64,000 nt of DNA, taken from contig JAUYEI010000051.1 in the NCBI GenBank assembly GCA_030691385.1, forward strand, positions 1-64,000. Reading direction: 5' to 3'. The translations under genes were made by a program, and so were the position numbers. Source of the stretch: Azonexus sp. Lineage in GTDB: Bacteria > Pseudomonadota > Gammaproteobacteria > Burkholderiales > Rhodocyclaceae. The notes beneath the pieces are model-generated. The model searched no databases. It worked only from the letters and a program-made list of their open reading frames with translations, and was not told the origin of the DNA. The first letter of the stretch is position 1. Every line of letters begins with the position of its first letter. This document shows, piece by piece, positions 57,681 through 64,000 of the stretch.

Positions 57681-58055
57681 ATGCCGGCATTTCAGGGCTA
57701 CTACCCGGAGAACCTGGCCCATTGCTACGGCTGCGGCCACAACAATGCGCACGGCCATCAGATCAAGACTTTCTGGGAGGACGACGAAACCGTCACCCAC
57801 TTCCAGCCGCGCCCGGAACACACGGCGATCCCCGGTTTTGTCTACGGCGGCCTGCTCGCCTCGCTGATCGACTGCCACGGCACGGGAACGGCCGCCGCCG
57901 CCATGTACAAGGCCGAGAACCGCAGCATGGACAGCCTGCCGGCCTTTCGTTTCGTCACCGGCTCGCTGCAGGTCAGCTACCTCAAGCTAAGCCGCCAAAT
58001 AACGGCGGCCAAGTCTCTGCTTATCCCAACCTCCCCCTCGAAGGGGGAGGAGTAG
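57681..58055 (+). CDS. PaaI-type hotdog thioesterase, C-terminus replaced by repeat sequence
   Basis: A 124-residue protein. Residues 1-102 are a normal hotdog thioesterase (NLAHCYGCGHNNAHGHQIKT; GFVYGGLLASLIDCHGTGTA with the catalytic-region Asp; FRFVTGSLQVSYLK). From residue 103 the protein is translated from the 47-bp REP-like repeat (LSRQITAAKSLLIPTS then PSKGEE). Family members normally continue for another ~45 residues of beta sheet. The gene is thus truncated by repeat insertion and may be inactive or unstable. Confidence 0.8.
   Translation: MPAFQGYYPENLAHCYGCGHNNAHGHQIKTFWEDDETVTHFQPRPEHTAIPGFVYGGLLASLIDCHGTGTAAAAMYKAENRSMDSLPAFRFVTGSLQVSYLKLSRQITAAKSLLIPTSPSKGEE
57987..58033. repeat. 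47-bp REP-like repeat, copy 2, inside the thioesterase gene
   Basis: CTAAGCCGCCAAATAACGGC followed by the same right half as at 39918-39964, with one base different. A CCCCCTCGAAGGGGG hairpin follows immediately. Confidence 0.85.
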
Positions 58056-58164
58056 AGGCTACCCGATACGCTTTCATTGAATTATTCGGGGCGATGCAGT
58101 CGAAGTTATCGCCTGCCACCCCGGGCAGCGTATCCTTGCCGCCCACGCCGCCTTTCCCGCCCCC

Positions 58165-59376
58165 ATGTCCACCGCCCTTTCGCCCCGCACCGAACGCTTT
58201 TTCCTGCTGACCCTGGCCGGCATCCAGTTCAGCCACGTGCTCGATTTCATGATCATGATGCCGCTCGGGCCGATCCTCATGGCGGCCTTTGGCATCGGCA
58301 CGCACGAGTTCGGGCTGCTCGTCGCCTCCTACAGCTTCAGCGCGGCGCTGTCCGGGATTCTGGCGGCGACCTTTGTCGATCTCTTCGAGCGCAAGCGCCT
58401 GTTGCTCATCGTGTTCACGCTGTTCGGCCTGGCGACGCTGGCCTGCGGCCTGGCGCCGGGCTATTCGACGCTGATCCTGGCGCGCGGCATGGCCGGCGTG
58501 TTCGGCGGCATCATGGGGGCACTGGTCCAGACCATGATCGCCGACGCCATCCCCTTTTCGCGGCGGGCGCGGGCCAGCGGCGTGGTGTCGAGCGCCTTCT
58601 CGATCTCGACCATTGCCGGCGTGCCGCTCTCGCTGTGGCTGGCCAACCACTTCGGCTGGCGCGCGCCCTTCGTGCTGATCGCCGGACTGACCGTGGTTTT
58701 CCTCGCCATCGGCCTGCGCTTCCTGCCCGAACTGCGCCACCACCTCAGCGAAGAGAAACGCGCCCACCTCCTCTCGGCGACCTTCAGCGTGCTCGCCGAC
58801 GCCAACCACCGGCGCGCCCTGCTCTTCTCGGCGCTCATCATTTTTTCCGGCTTCACGATCATTCCGTACATCACGGTCTATGCCGTCAATAACGTCGGCA
58901 TCGCCCAGACCGACATCCCCATCGTCTACCTCGTCGGCGGCTCGGCCACCTTCATCAGCGCCCGGCTGATCGGGCACTGGGCCGACAAGCACGGCAAGGT
59001 CGAGGTCTACCGGCTGGTCGCCCTGCTCGCCATGATCCCGACCCTGGTCCTCACCCACGCCGGCGTCCTGCCGCTGTGGATCTGGCTGATCGTCTCGGCC
59101 AGCTTCTTCGTGCTCATTTCGGGGCGCATGATCCCGTCCATGGCCATCATCGCCTCCTCGGCCCAGCCCAAACTGCGCGGCACCTTCATGTCGCTCAACG
59201 CCACCGTCCAGTCGCTGGCCATGGGCCTCGCCACGACGCTGGCCGGCTTCCTCACCTCGCTCGATGCCAGCGGCCGCATCGTCGGCTATGCGCAGGTCGG
59301 CTACGTCGCTGTCGCGGCCAATCTGGTCGCCATCTGGTTCGTCTCGCGCATCGTCATGCACGGCAGGAACGCCTAG
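58165..59376 (+). CDS. Major facilitator superfamily transporter
   Basis: A 403-residue, twelve-helix permease. The conserved loop 2-3 is degenerate (FVDLFERKRLL), and helix 4-5 (ARGMAGVFGGIMGALVQTMI) is typical of DHA-type drug and sugar exporters. The AraJ/YbcL-like start FSHVLDFMIMMPLGPILM suggests that subfamily. The substrate is unknown. The ATG at 58165 lies 109 bp after the truncated thioesterase and is followed 50 bp later by a small membrane gene. Confidence 0.88.
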   Translation: MSTALSPRTERFFLLTLAGIQFSHVLDFMIMMPLGPILMAAFGIGTHEFGLLVASYSFSAALSGILAATFVDLFERKRLLLIVFTLFGLATLACGLAPGYSTLILARGMAGVFGGIMGALVQTMIADAIPFSRRARASGVVSSAFSISTIAGVPLSLWLANHFGWRAPFVLIAGLTVVFLAIGLRFLPELRHHLSEEKRAHLLSATFSVLADANHRRALLFSALIIFSGFTIIPYITVYAVNNVGIAQTDIPIVYLVGGSATFISARLIGHWADKHGKVEVYRLVALLAMIPTLVLTHAGVLPLWIWLIVSASFFVLISGRMIPSMAIIASSAQPKLRGTFMSLNATVQSLAMGLATTLAGFLTSLDASGRIVGYAQVGYVAVAANLVAIWFVSRIVMHGRNA

Positions 59377-59426
59377 AATTCAGTCCTTCGCCGATCAGGC
59401 GGCAGCATTTCAGCAAAGGCAAAGAC

Positions 59427-59837
59427 ATGTTCGACAATCTGGCGGGATTTTTCATCCAATGGGCCATCACCGCCCTGTCCCTGTGGGGCGCCAGCCTCGT
59501 CTTCAAGGGCATCCGCTTTTCGAGCACCTCGGCGCTGATCGTCGCGGCGTTGCTGCTTGGTTTCGCCAACGCCGTGCTGCGCCCGCTGCTCGTTTTCCTG
59601 ACCCTGCCGTTGACCCTGCTCACCCTCGGCCTTTTCGTGCTGGTCATCAACGCCCTGCTGCTCATGCTCGTCGCCAAGGTGGTCAGCGGCTTCACCATTT
59701 CCGGTTTCTGGACGGCCTTCTTCGCCAGCCTGTTCATTTCCATCCTGAGCATTGCCCTCGGCACCCTGGCGCCGAATGCCGAAACGACGATCTACCGCCT
59801 GCCACCCAATCCGTCGGCGCAGACCATTTCCGCCTGA
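59427..59837 (+). CDS. Four-helix membrane protein of the PF04020 'phage holin' family
   Basis: A 136-residue protein with four hydrophobic helices and the family pattern (NLAGFFIQWAITALSLWGAS, FANAVLRPLLVFLTLPLTLL, TLGLFVLVINALLLMLVAKV). Despite the 'holin' label, chromosomal members are not phage lysis proteins; the function is unknown. No phage genes flank it. nudC follows after 9 bp and is probably co-transcribed. Confidence 0.88.
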   Translation: MFDNLAGFFIQWAITALSLWGASLVFKGIRFSSTSALIVAALLLGFANAVLRPLLVFLTLPLTLLTLGLFVLVINALLLMLVAKVVSGFTISGFWTAFFASLFISILSIALGTLAPNAETTIYRLPPNPSAQTISA

Positions 59838-59846
59838 GCCATCGCC

Positions 59847-60611
59847 ATGAGCCAAGCCGCCTACTGGATTCTGCGCTGCGAGCATCGCCTGCTGACGATC
59901 AGCGGAGCCGGATCGGTCTTCCCCGCCGGTCTGGCCGGCGATTTCGGCCTGCCCGAAAATGCCCTGCGCGTTGGCGACTTGAACGGCCTGCCCTGCCATG
60001 CCGCCGATGTCGCCGACTTCCCCGAACTTCCCGGCGGCGAAGCGACGCCGCTGCGCGCCATATTCTCGATCGCCGGCCCCGACACCTTCGCGCTGGCCGG
60101 CCGCGCCACGCAGTTGCTCGACTGGCGGGCCAACCACCGTTTCTGCGGCAAGTGCGGCACGCCGACGGCCATGAAAACCGGCGAACTGGCCATGCACTGC
60201 CCAAGTTGCGGCCTGCTCGCCTACCCGCGCATTTCGCCGGCCGTCATGGTCCTGGTGCGCGATGGTGACAAACTGCTGCTCGGCCGCAGCCCGCATTTCA
60301 AGCCGGGCGTCTTCAGCGCCCTGGCCGGGTTTGTCGAACCCGGCGAAACGCTCGAGGAATGCGCCGCCCGCGAAGTGCGCGAGGAGGTCGGCATAGCAAT
60401 CGCCAACCTGCGCTATTTTCACAGCCAGCCGTGGCCCTTCCCCAATTCGCTGATGGTCGCCTTTTTGGCCGACTACGCCGGCGGCACGATTACGCCCGAT
60501 CGGAACGAAATCGAGGCGGCAGCATGGTTTTCGCCCGACGCCCTGCCGATTCTGCCCGAGCCCATCAGCATCTCCCGCCGGCTCATCGAAGCGGCGCTGC
60601 ACGAGCACTGA
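59847..60611 (+). CDS. nudC: NADH pyrophosphatase / NAD-RNA decapping hydrolase
   Basis: A 254-residue Nudix enzyme with the NudC layout: an N-terminal domain, a four-Cys zinc ribbon (FCGKCGTPT and HCPSCG, ~residues 98-121) and a Nudix box starting GFVEPGETLEECAAREVREE (~150-172). The SQPWPFPNS signature (~190-198) separates NudC from other Nudix families. It removes NAD caps from RNA and cleaves NADH. Typical length. Confidence 0.96.
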   Translation: MSQAAYWILRCEHRLLTISGAGSVFPAGLAGDFGLPENALRVGDLNGLPCHAADVADFPELPGGEATPLRAIFSIAGPDTFALAGRATQLLDWRANHRFCGKCGTPTAMKTGELAMHCPSCGLLAYPRISPAVMVLVRDGDKLLLGRSPHFKPGVFSALAGFVEPGETLEECAAREVREEVGIAIANLRYFHSQPWPFPNSLMVAFLADYAGGTITPDRNEIEAAAWFSPDALPILPEPISISRRLIEAALHEH

Positions 60612-60928
60612 AGCCGGCACACAGACTTTTCATTTTTGGTCATTTTTTCCGGTTGACCGTGACGAGCCTTCACACCTGCGTAACCAACGCGACATTATGT
60701 CGTTCCGTGCCTGGCGAGAAAAATCCATGCCATTTGCACGAAGTGGCACGCCACATTCCGGTGCATGACAAGGCGAATGAGAACCGTTCCTAATTAATTG
60801 TAATTAAAGAACTTTTTTCACAATCTTCCTTCTAATATCAGGCAAGCCAACTTAAAATCGCGGCATGGGCAAGCTAGCTGTGGCCCGCCAGCCAGCCCGC
60901 TACCCACCGAACCTTACGGAGAAAAGCC
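60612..60928. promoter_or_regulatory. Leader region of the bacterioferritin operon
   Basis: 317 bp without a gene. It begins with a 39-bp repeat copy (60626-60664) and turns AT-rich from about 60786, with TAATTAATTGTAATTAAAG and TTCACA further on. That stretch probably holds the bfr promoter. TACGGAGAAAAGCC is the ribosome-binding region of the first bfr gene. No clear Fur box was found by eye here. Confidence 0.5.
60626..60664 (-). repeat. 39-bp dispersed repeat after nudC
   Basis: The reverse complement reads CGTCACGGTCAACCGGAAAA then AATGACCAAAAATGAAAAG, with the exact 15-base core. Confidence 0.9.
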
Positions 60929-61414
60929 ATGAAGGGCGACAAGAAAATAATCGACATCCTCAACGACCTGCTGACCGGCGAACTGACTGCCGTCGATCAG
61001 TACCTGATCCACGGCGAGATGTATGCCGACATGGGTCTGAACCAGCTGGCCGAGAAATCCATCCACGAGTCCGATCACGAGCGCCAGCATGCCCGCGCCC
61101 TGATCCAGCGCATTCTCTTCCTCGAAGGCAAGCCCGACCTCAGCAAGCGCGAAGCGCTGAAAATCGGCAAGACCGTACCGGAAATGCTCAAATCCGACCT
61201 CGCCGTCGAGTACAAGGTGGATGGCGACCTCAAGAAAGCCATGGCCGCCTGCGAAAAGGCCCAGGATTACGTCAGCCGCGACCTGCTCGGCGTCCAGCTC
61301 GAAGACACCGAAATGGACCATGCCTACTTCCTCGAAAAGCAGATGAAACTGATCGAACTGGTCGGCCTGCCCAACTACCTGCAGAGCCAGATGGGCTCTG
61401 GCAGCCCGGCTTAA
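60929..61414 (+). CDS. bfr: Bacterioferritin, ferroxidase-type subunit lacking the haem Met
   Basis: A 161-residue ferritin-like subunit of the iron-storage shell. Di-iron ligands are present: Glu 18, Glu 51, His 54, Glu 94, and Glu 128/His 131 (family numbering 127/130, one residue inserted). The residue that should be the haem axial ligand, Met 52, is Arg here. It should therefore oxidise iron but not bind haem by itself. The second bfr gene, 12 bp downstream, has the opposite set, so the shell is probably mixed. Confidence 0.93.
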   Translation: MKGDKKIIDILNDLLTGELTAVDQYLIHGEMYADMGLNQLAEKSIHESDHERQHARALIQRILFLEGKPDLSKREALKIGKTVPEMLKSDLAVEYKVDGDLKKAMAACEKAQDYVSRDLLGVQLEDTEMDHAYFLEKQMKLIELVGLPNYLQSQMGSGSPA

Positions 61415-61426
61415 GGAGCGACGACG

Positions 61427-61909
61427 ATGAAAGGCGACAAGAAAGTCATCGAAGCCCTCAACAAGGTGCTCAAGAACGAACTGACCTCGATCAACCAGTA
61501 TTTCCTGCATGCCCGCATGTTCCGCAACTGGGGCCTGGAAAAGCTCAACGACTACCAGTACAAGCAGTCGATCCGCGTCATGAAGGAAGCTGACGAGCTC
61601 ATTGAGCGCGTGCTTTTCCTCGAAGGCCTGCCCAACCTGCAAAACCTCGGCAAGCTCATGATCGGCGAGCATGTCGTCGAGTGCCTGCAGGGCGACCTCA
61701 AGTACGAGCGTGAAATCCAGCGCCCGCTACTGGTCGAGACCATCGCCCTGTGCGAAGAGTTGCAGGATTACGTCAGCCGCGACCTGCTCGAGGAACTGCT
61801 CGAACATTGCGAGGAAGCCATCGACTGGCTGGAAACGCAGCAGTCGCTGATCAAGGATGTGACCCTGCCGAACTATCTGCAGGCGCACATGGAGCCGGGC
61901 GAAGGCTAA
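61427..61909 (+). CDS. bfr: Bacterioferritin, haem-binding subunit lacking ferroxidase ligands
   Basis: A 160-residue subunit. Met 52 ([15 protein letters not shown]) is present, so haem can be held at dimer interfaces. Residue 51 is Val, 54 is Glu, and the C-terminal Glu/His pair (127/130) is Cys/Ala, so the di-iron centre is lost; Glu 18 and Glu 94 remain. This is the partner type known from BfrA/BfrB pairs of Neisseria and Magnetospirillum. It is followed by an intrinsic terminator. The haem accepts electrons for iron release, which links it to bfd downstream. Confidence 0.93.
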   Translation: MKGDKKVIEALNKVLKNELTSINQYFLHARMFRNWGLEKLNDYQYKQSIRVMKEADELIERVLFLEGLPNLQNLGKLMIGEHVVECLQGDLKYEREIQRPLLVETIALCEELQDYVSRDLLEELLEHCEEAIDWLETQQSLIKDVTLPNYLQAHMEPGEG

Positions 61910-61927
61910 GCCTCTCCGCCCAGCCCC

Positions 61928-61958
61928 CCAAAAGCCGCAGCCAGCCTGCGGCTTTTTC
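61928..61958 (+). terminator. Intrinsic terminator of the bfr pair
   Basis: AAAAGCCGCAG, CCAGC and CTGCGGCTTTTTCG form a strong stem with a T-run, about 20 bp after the second bfr stop. Confidence 0.9.
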
Positions 61959-62034
61959 GTTTCTGCGCCTGCCCGGCCAAGGCTGGCTTGCGAATTGCTC
62001 AGCAACACGCAGGCCGGACTCGACTGTCGACTAT

Positions 62035-62175
62035 GCGACAAAGCCGGGCGCCCGACCAGGCGTGCCAGCGGCCACGTCGCGCTGTCAGCCAAGGGGTGAA
62101 TCGCCTCGAAGGCGCAAAGGTCTGTATTCAGGCGGCTGGCCAAGGCTGGATAAGCGGTCAACCGAGGTTTCAAGG
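62035..62175. mobile_element. MITE-A, right-end fragment upstream of bfd
   Basis: About 141 bp from GCGACAAAGCCGGGCGCCCG to CAACCGAGGTTTCAAGG, nearly identical to the right part of the full copy (140-383). The tip ends 9 bp before the palindrome that overlaps the bfd -35 element. Confidence 0.85.
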
Positions 62176-62184
62176 ATCATAGTT

Positions 62185-62229
62185 GTTGACAACCGTTCTC
62201 AACGCCGTAGAATACGAATTGTTCGCATT
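62185..62229 (+). promoter_or_regulatory. bfd promoter with two overlapping palindromes
   Basis: TTGACA (62186-62191) and TAGAAT (62208-62213) are separated by 16 bp, a good sigma-70 promoter. GTTGACAACCGTTCTCAAC (62185-62203) is a near-perfect palindrome over the -35. AATACGAATTGTTCGCATT (62211-62229) is a second 19-bp palindrome at and after the -10. Iron repression by Fur is a reasonable guess for bfd, but neither matches the classical Fur consensus closely. Confidence 0.6.
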
Positions 62230-62253
62230 AACAACCGCATCAGGAGGCAGTCC

Positions 62254-62457
62254 ATGTACGTCTGCGTCTGCAAAGCAGTCACCGACACCCAGATTCGCGA
62301 AGCCGCGCAGGATGGCGCCCGCACGTTGAGAGACTTGCGACGCGATCTCGGCGTCACCCGCGATTGCGGCCGGTGCGCCTCCTGTGCCCACGAATGCCTG
62401 CGCGAAGCGCACGGCGAGCAGCCCAAGCCAGGCAAGATATTGCGCAAAGCTGCTTGA
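62254..62457 (+). CDS. bfd: Bacterioferritin-associated ferredoxin
   Basis: A 67-residue [2Fe-2S] ferredoxin. Cys ligands are in MYVCVCKAVTD and, ~32 residues on, in DCGRCASCAHEC, the Bfd/NifU pattern. Bfd passes electrons to the bacterioferritin haem to release stored iron. GGAGG lies 7 bp upstream of the ATG at 62254. It lies 344 bp after the bfr genes with its own promoter, so storage and release can be controlled separately. The next gene is a siderophore receptor. Confidence 0.93.
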   Translation: MYVCVCKAVTDTQIREAAQDGARTLRDLRRDLGVTRDCGRCASCAHECLREAHGEQPKPGKILRKAA

Positions 62458-62542
62458 GTTTCACCCTTTTCATAAACAGCAAGCCACCGCCAGCCACCCA
62501 GGAACTCCTCAGGCAGCCCGCCGGCACCATCCGGGAGTTTCC

Positions 62543-64000
62543 ATGTCGTTCCAGCACACCCTGCCGGCGGTTTTCCGCCATCGCCCCCTTTTTGCCCTGA
62601 TCGCCGCCCTCCATGTCGGCCCGGCCCTTGCCGCCGAACCACCGGCCACCAGTGAAACCGCCCTTTCCGCCATCACCGTGACCGGCAATGCCGACAGCGC
62701 GGCGAGCACCGAGAAAACCGGCCTGTACACCACGGCCCGCAGCAGTTCGGCGACCAAAATGAATCTGTCGCTGCGCGAAACGCCGCAGACGGTTTCGGTG
62801 CTATCGCGCAGCCAGCTCGACGATTTCAAGCTCGACAATGTCAATGATGCGCTGGCCGCCACGTCCGGCATCGTCGTCGAGCGTCCGGAAACCGACCGTA
62901 CCTATTACACCGCCCGCGGCTTCGACGTAACCAATTTCCAGTTCGACGGCATCGGTGTTCCTTTCGTCTACGACATCGTCAACGGCGACATCGATACCGC
63001 CATCTACGACCGCATCGATGCCGTCTATGGCGCCAATGGGCTGATGTCGGCCACCGGTTTCCCGTCGGCCACGGTCAATTTCATCCGCAAGCGGCCGACC
63101 GTCGATTTCGCCGCCTCGGCCGGCCTGACCGCCGGTTCGTGGAACAAGTACCGCCTCGATGCCGGTGTCTCCGGCGCCCTGATCGACTCCGGGCGGATCC
63201 GCGGCCGACTGGTCTTCGCCCACGAAGACAAGGACTCCTACCTCGACCGCTACAGCCGTGAGAAGACGGTGTTCTACGGCATCGTCGAGGCCGACCTGGC
63301 CGAATCGACGCAACTGGCCATCGGCCACCACACCCAGATCAACAAGCCGAAGAGCCCGCTGTGGGGCGCCTTGCCGCTCTACTACACGGACGGCAGCCCG
63401 ACCAATTTCGCCCGCTCGACGAGCACGGCCGCCGACTGGGCGGTATGGGACTCGAAGACGCAAAGCACCTTCGTCGAACTGAGCCATCAATTCAACGCCG
63501 ACTGGATGGCCAAGGCCGTCGTCACCCGCCAGGAATTCACCAACCAGTCGTCGCTGTTCTACGTCTACGGCACGCCGGACCGGACGACCGGCCTCGGCCT
63601 GTTCAGTTACCCGTCGCAATACGACATGACCAACAAGCAGACCATGGTCGACCTCTACGCCACCGGGCGTTTCGCGCTGGGCGGCCGCAAGCACGACGTG
63701 AGCTTCGGCGCGAGCTGGGCCAGATCGGCCCTCAGCGACCTGTCGCGCTACGGTCAGGGCATCGGCACCGCGCTACCGCGGCTCGAGGGCTGGACAGGCA
63801 ATTACCCGATGCCGACCTTCGACGCGTCCACCAACGGCAGCGACTTCACCGACCAGCGCAAAACCGCCTTCCTCGCCACTCGCCTCAACCTGCGCGACGA
63901 CCTCAAGCTGATCGCCGGCCTCCGGGCCACGTCGGTCGATGTCCGCGGCACGTCCTACGGCCAGAGCCGCCAATCCGACACCAGCAAGCTCACGCCGTAT
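62543..64000 (+). CDS. TonB-dependent siderophore receptor (3' end beyond the window)
   Basis: An open frame of 486 codons from the ATG at 62543 to the window end. The signal peptide (ALIAALHVGPALAA) is followed by a plug domain with siderophore-receptor wording: LRETPQTVSVLSRSQLDDF, YYTARGFDVTNFQFDGI, YDRIDAVYGANGLMSATGFP and NFIRKRPT. Barrel strands follow (GSWNKYRLDAGVSGAL). FpvA/FhuE-type receptors share this pattern, so a ferric hydroxamate or pyoverdine-like ligand is likely. GGGAG precedes the ATG. It lies 85 bp after bfd. Confidence 0.93.
   Translation, partial: MSFQHTLPAVFRHRPLFALIAALHVGPALAAEPPATSETALSAITVTGNADSAASTEKTGLYTTARSSSATKMNLSLRETPQTVSVLSRSQLDDFKLDNVNDALAATSGIVVERPETDRTYYTARGFDVTNFQFDGIGVPFVYDIVNGDIDTAIYDRIDAVYGANGLMSATGFPSATVNFIRKRPTVDFAASAGLTAGSWNKYRLDAGVSGALIDSGRIRGRLVFAHEDKDSYLDRYSREKTVFYGIVEADLAESTQLAIGHHTQINKPKSPLWGALPLYYTDGSPTNFARSTSTAADWAVWDSKTQSTFVELSHQFNADWMAKAVVTRQEFTNQSSLFYVYGTPDRTTGLGLFSYPSQYDMTNKQTMVDLYATGRFALGGRKHDVSFGASWARSALSDLSRYGQGIGTALPRLEGWTGNYPMPTFDASTNGSDFTDQRKTAFLATRLNLRDDLKLIAGLRATSVDVRGTSYGQSRQSDTSKLTPY

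Noticed and set aside
59427-59837. Evidence of a prophage from the 'holin family' gene
   Set aside because: PF04020 proteins are chromosomal four-helix proteins. No other phage genes are nearby and it is coupled to nudC.
63070-63090. Another 39-bp repeat copy at GCCACGGTCAATTTCATCCG in the siderophore receptor
   Set aside because: Only ACGGTCAA matches. The right half is absent and the residues (TVNFIRKRP) are conserved in this receptor family.

Overview
The window looks like a chromosome segment of a GC-rich betaproteobacterium, most likely a member of the Rhodocyclaceae close to Dechloromonas/Azonexus. This rests on the trxA-rho-rpmE order, separate cysD/cysN sulfate adenylyltransferase subunits, DUF1415 and DUF2789 proteins, a high density of PAS/hybrid kinases and c-type cytochromes, and the codon bias. 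The taxonomy is an inference from gene content. No rRNA, tRNA or CRISPR array was seen.

Layout. 1-836: a damaged zone, with a transposase fragment and a 5'-truncated Fic gene separated by a 244-bp MITE. 1014-3592: a DctS/FixL-type sensor kinase and FixJ-type regulator. 3700-5808: trxA, rho, rpmE and a terminator. 5834-10522: a membrane glycosyltransferase, orn (minus), an M48 protease, a small cytochrome c and rsgA. 10753-19967: three packed signalling genes (REC-HD-GYP, a membrane hybrid kinase, and a 1567-aa cytosolic CBS/PAS/GAF hybrid kinase). 19964-28141 (minus): a flavoprotein and a transglutaminase / ATP-grasp-alpha-E / DUF2126 amidoligase-type cluster. 28311-32220: VOC protein, a Crp/Fnr regulator ended by a second MITE, a class II cytochrome c lipoprotein and a FAD dehydrogenase. 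32529-34774: a membrane TIR-domain protein overlapping an OmpA-like lipoprotein. 34968-37908: cysD and cysN split by a toxin-antitoxin pair. 38082-43418: dual-REC and HDOD proteins, a TonB-dependent receptor, and DUF4124 and DUF1415 proteins. 43811-51991: a type I restriction island, hsdM-hsdS-prrC-rhuM-hsdR. 52277-60611: housekeeping and membrane genes with several truncated ones. 60929-64000: an iron block with two specialised bacterioferritins, bfd and a siderophore receptor cut by the window end.

The most striking pattern is not a gene. A dispersed ~39-bp repeat with the core ACGGTCAACCGGAAA occurs at least 13 times in both orientations. Seven copies carry the exact 15-mer. Several copies lie inside genes and are translated, in different frames, without breaking them: the FAD flavoprotein twice, the signal peptide of the cytochrome lipoprotein, the first membrane helix of the M48 protease, and a PAS loop. 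It could be an invasive palindrome-like element, a DNA uptake or protein-binding sequence, or both.

Other dispersed repeats shape gene ends. MITE-A has 19-bp terminal inverted repeats and five full or partial copies. MITE-B supplies the stop codon of the Crp gene. A 47-bp REP-like unit truncates a thioesterase.

The restriction island is the clearest defence system. A type IC-like enzyme has three TAEL spacer repeats in HsdS. A PrrC anticodon nuclease, with catalytic Arg/Glu/His at the family's exact spacing, sits between hsdS and hsdR. The TIR/OmpA-lipoprotein pair is a second, less understood candidate for envelope-linked sensing or defence.
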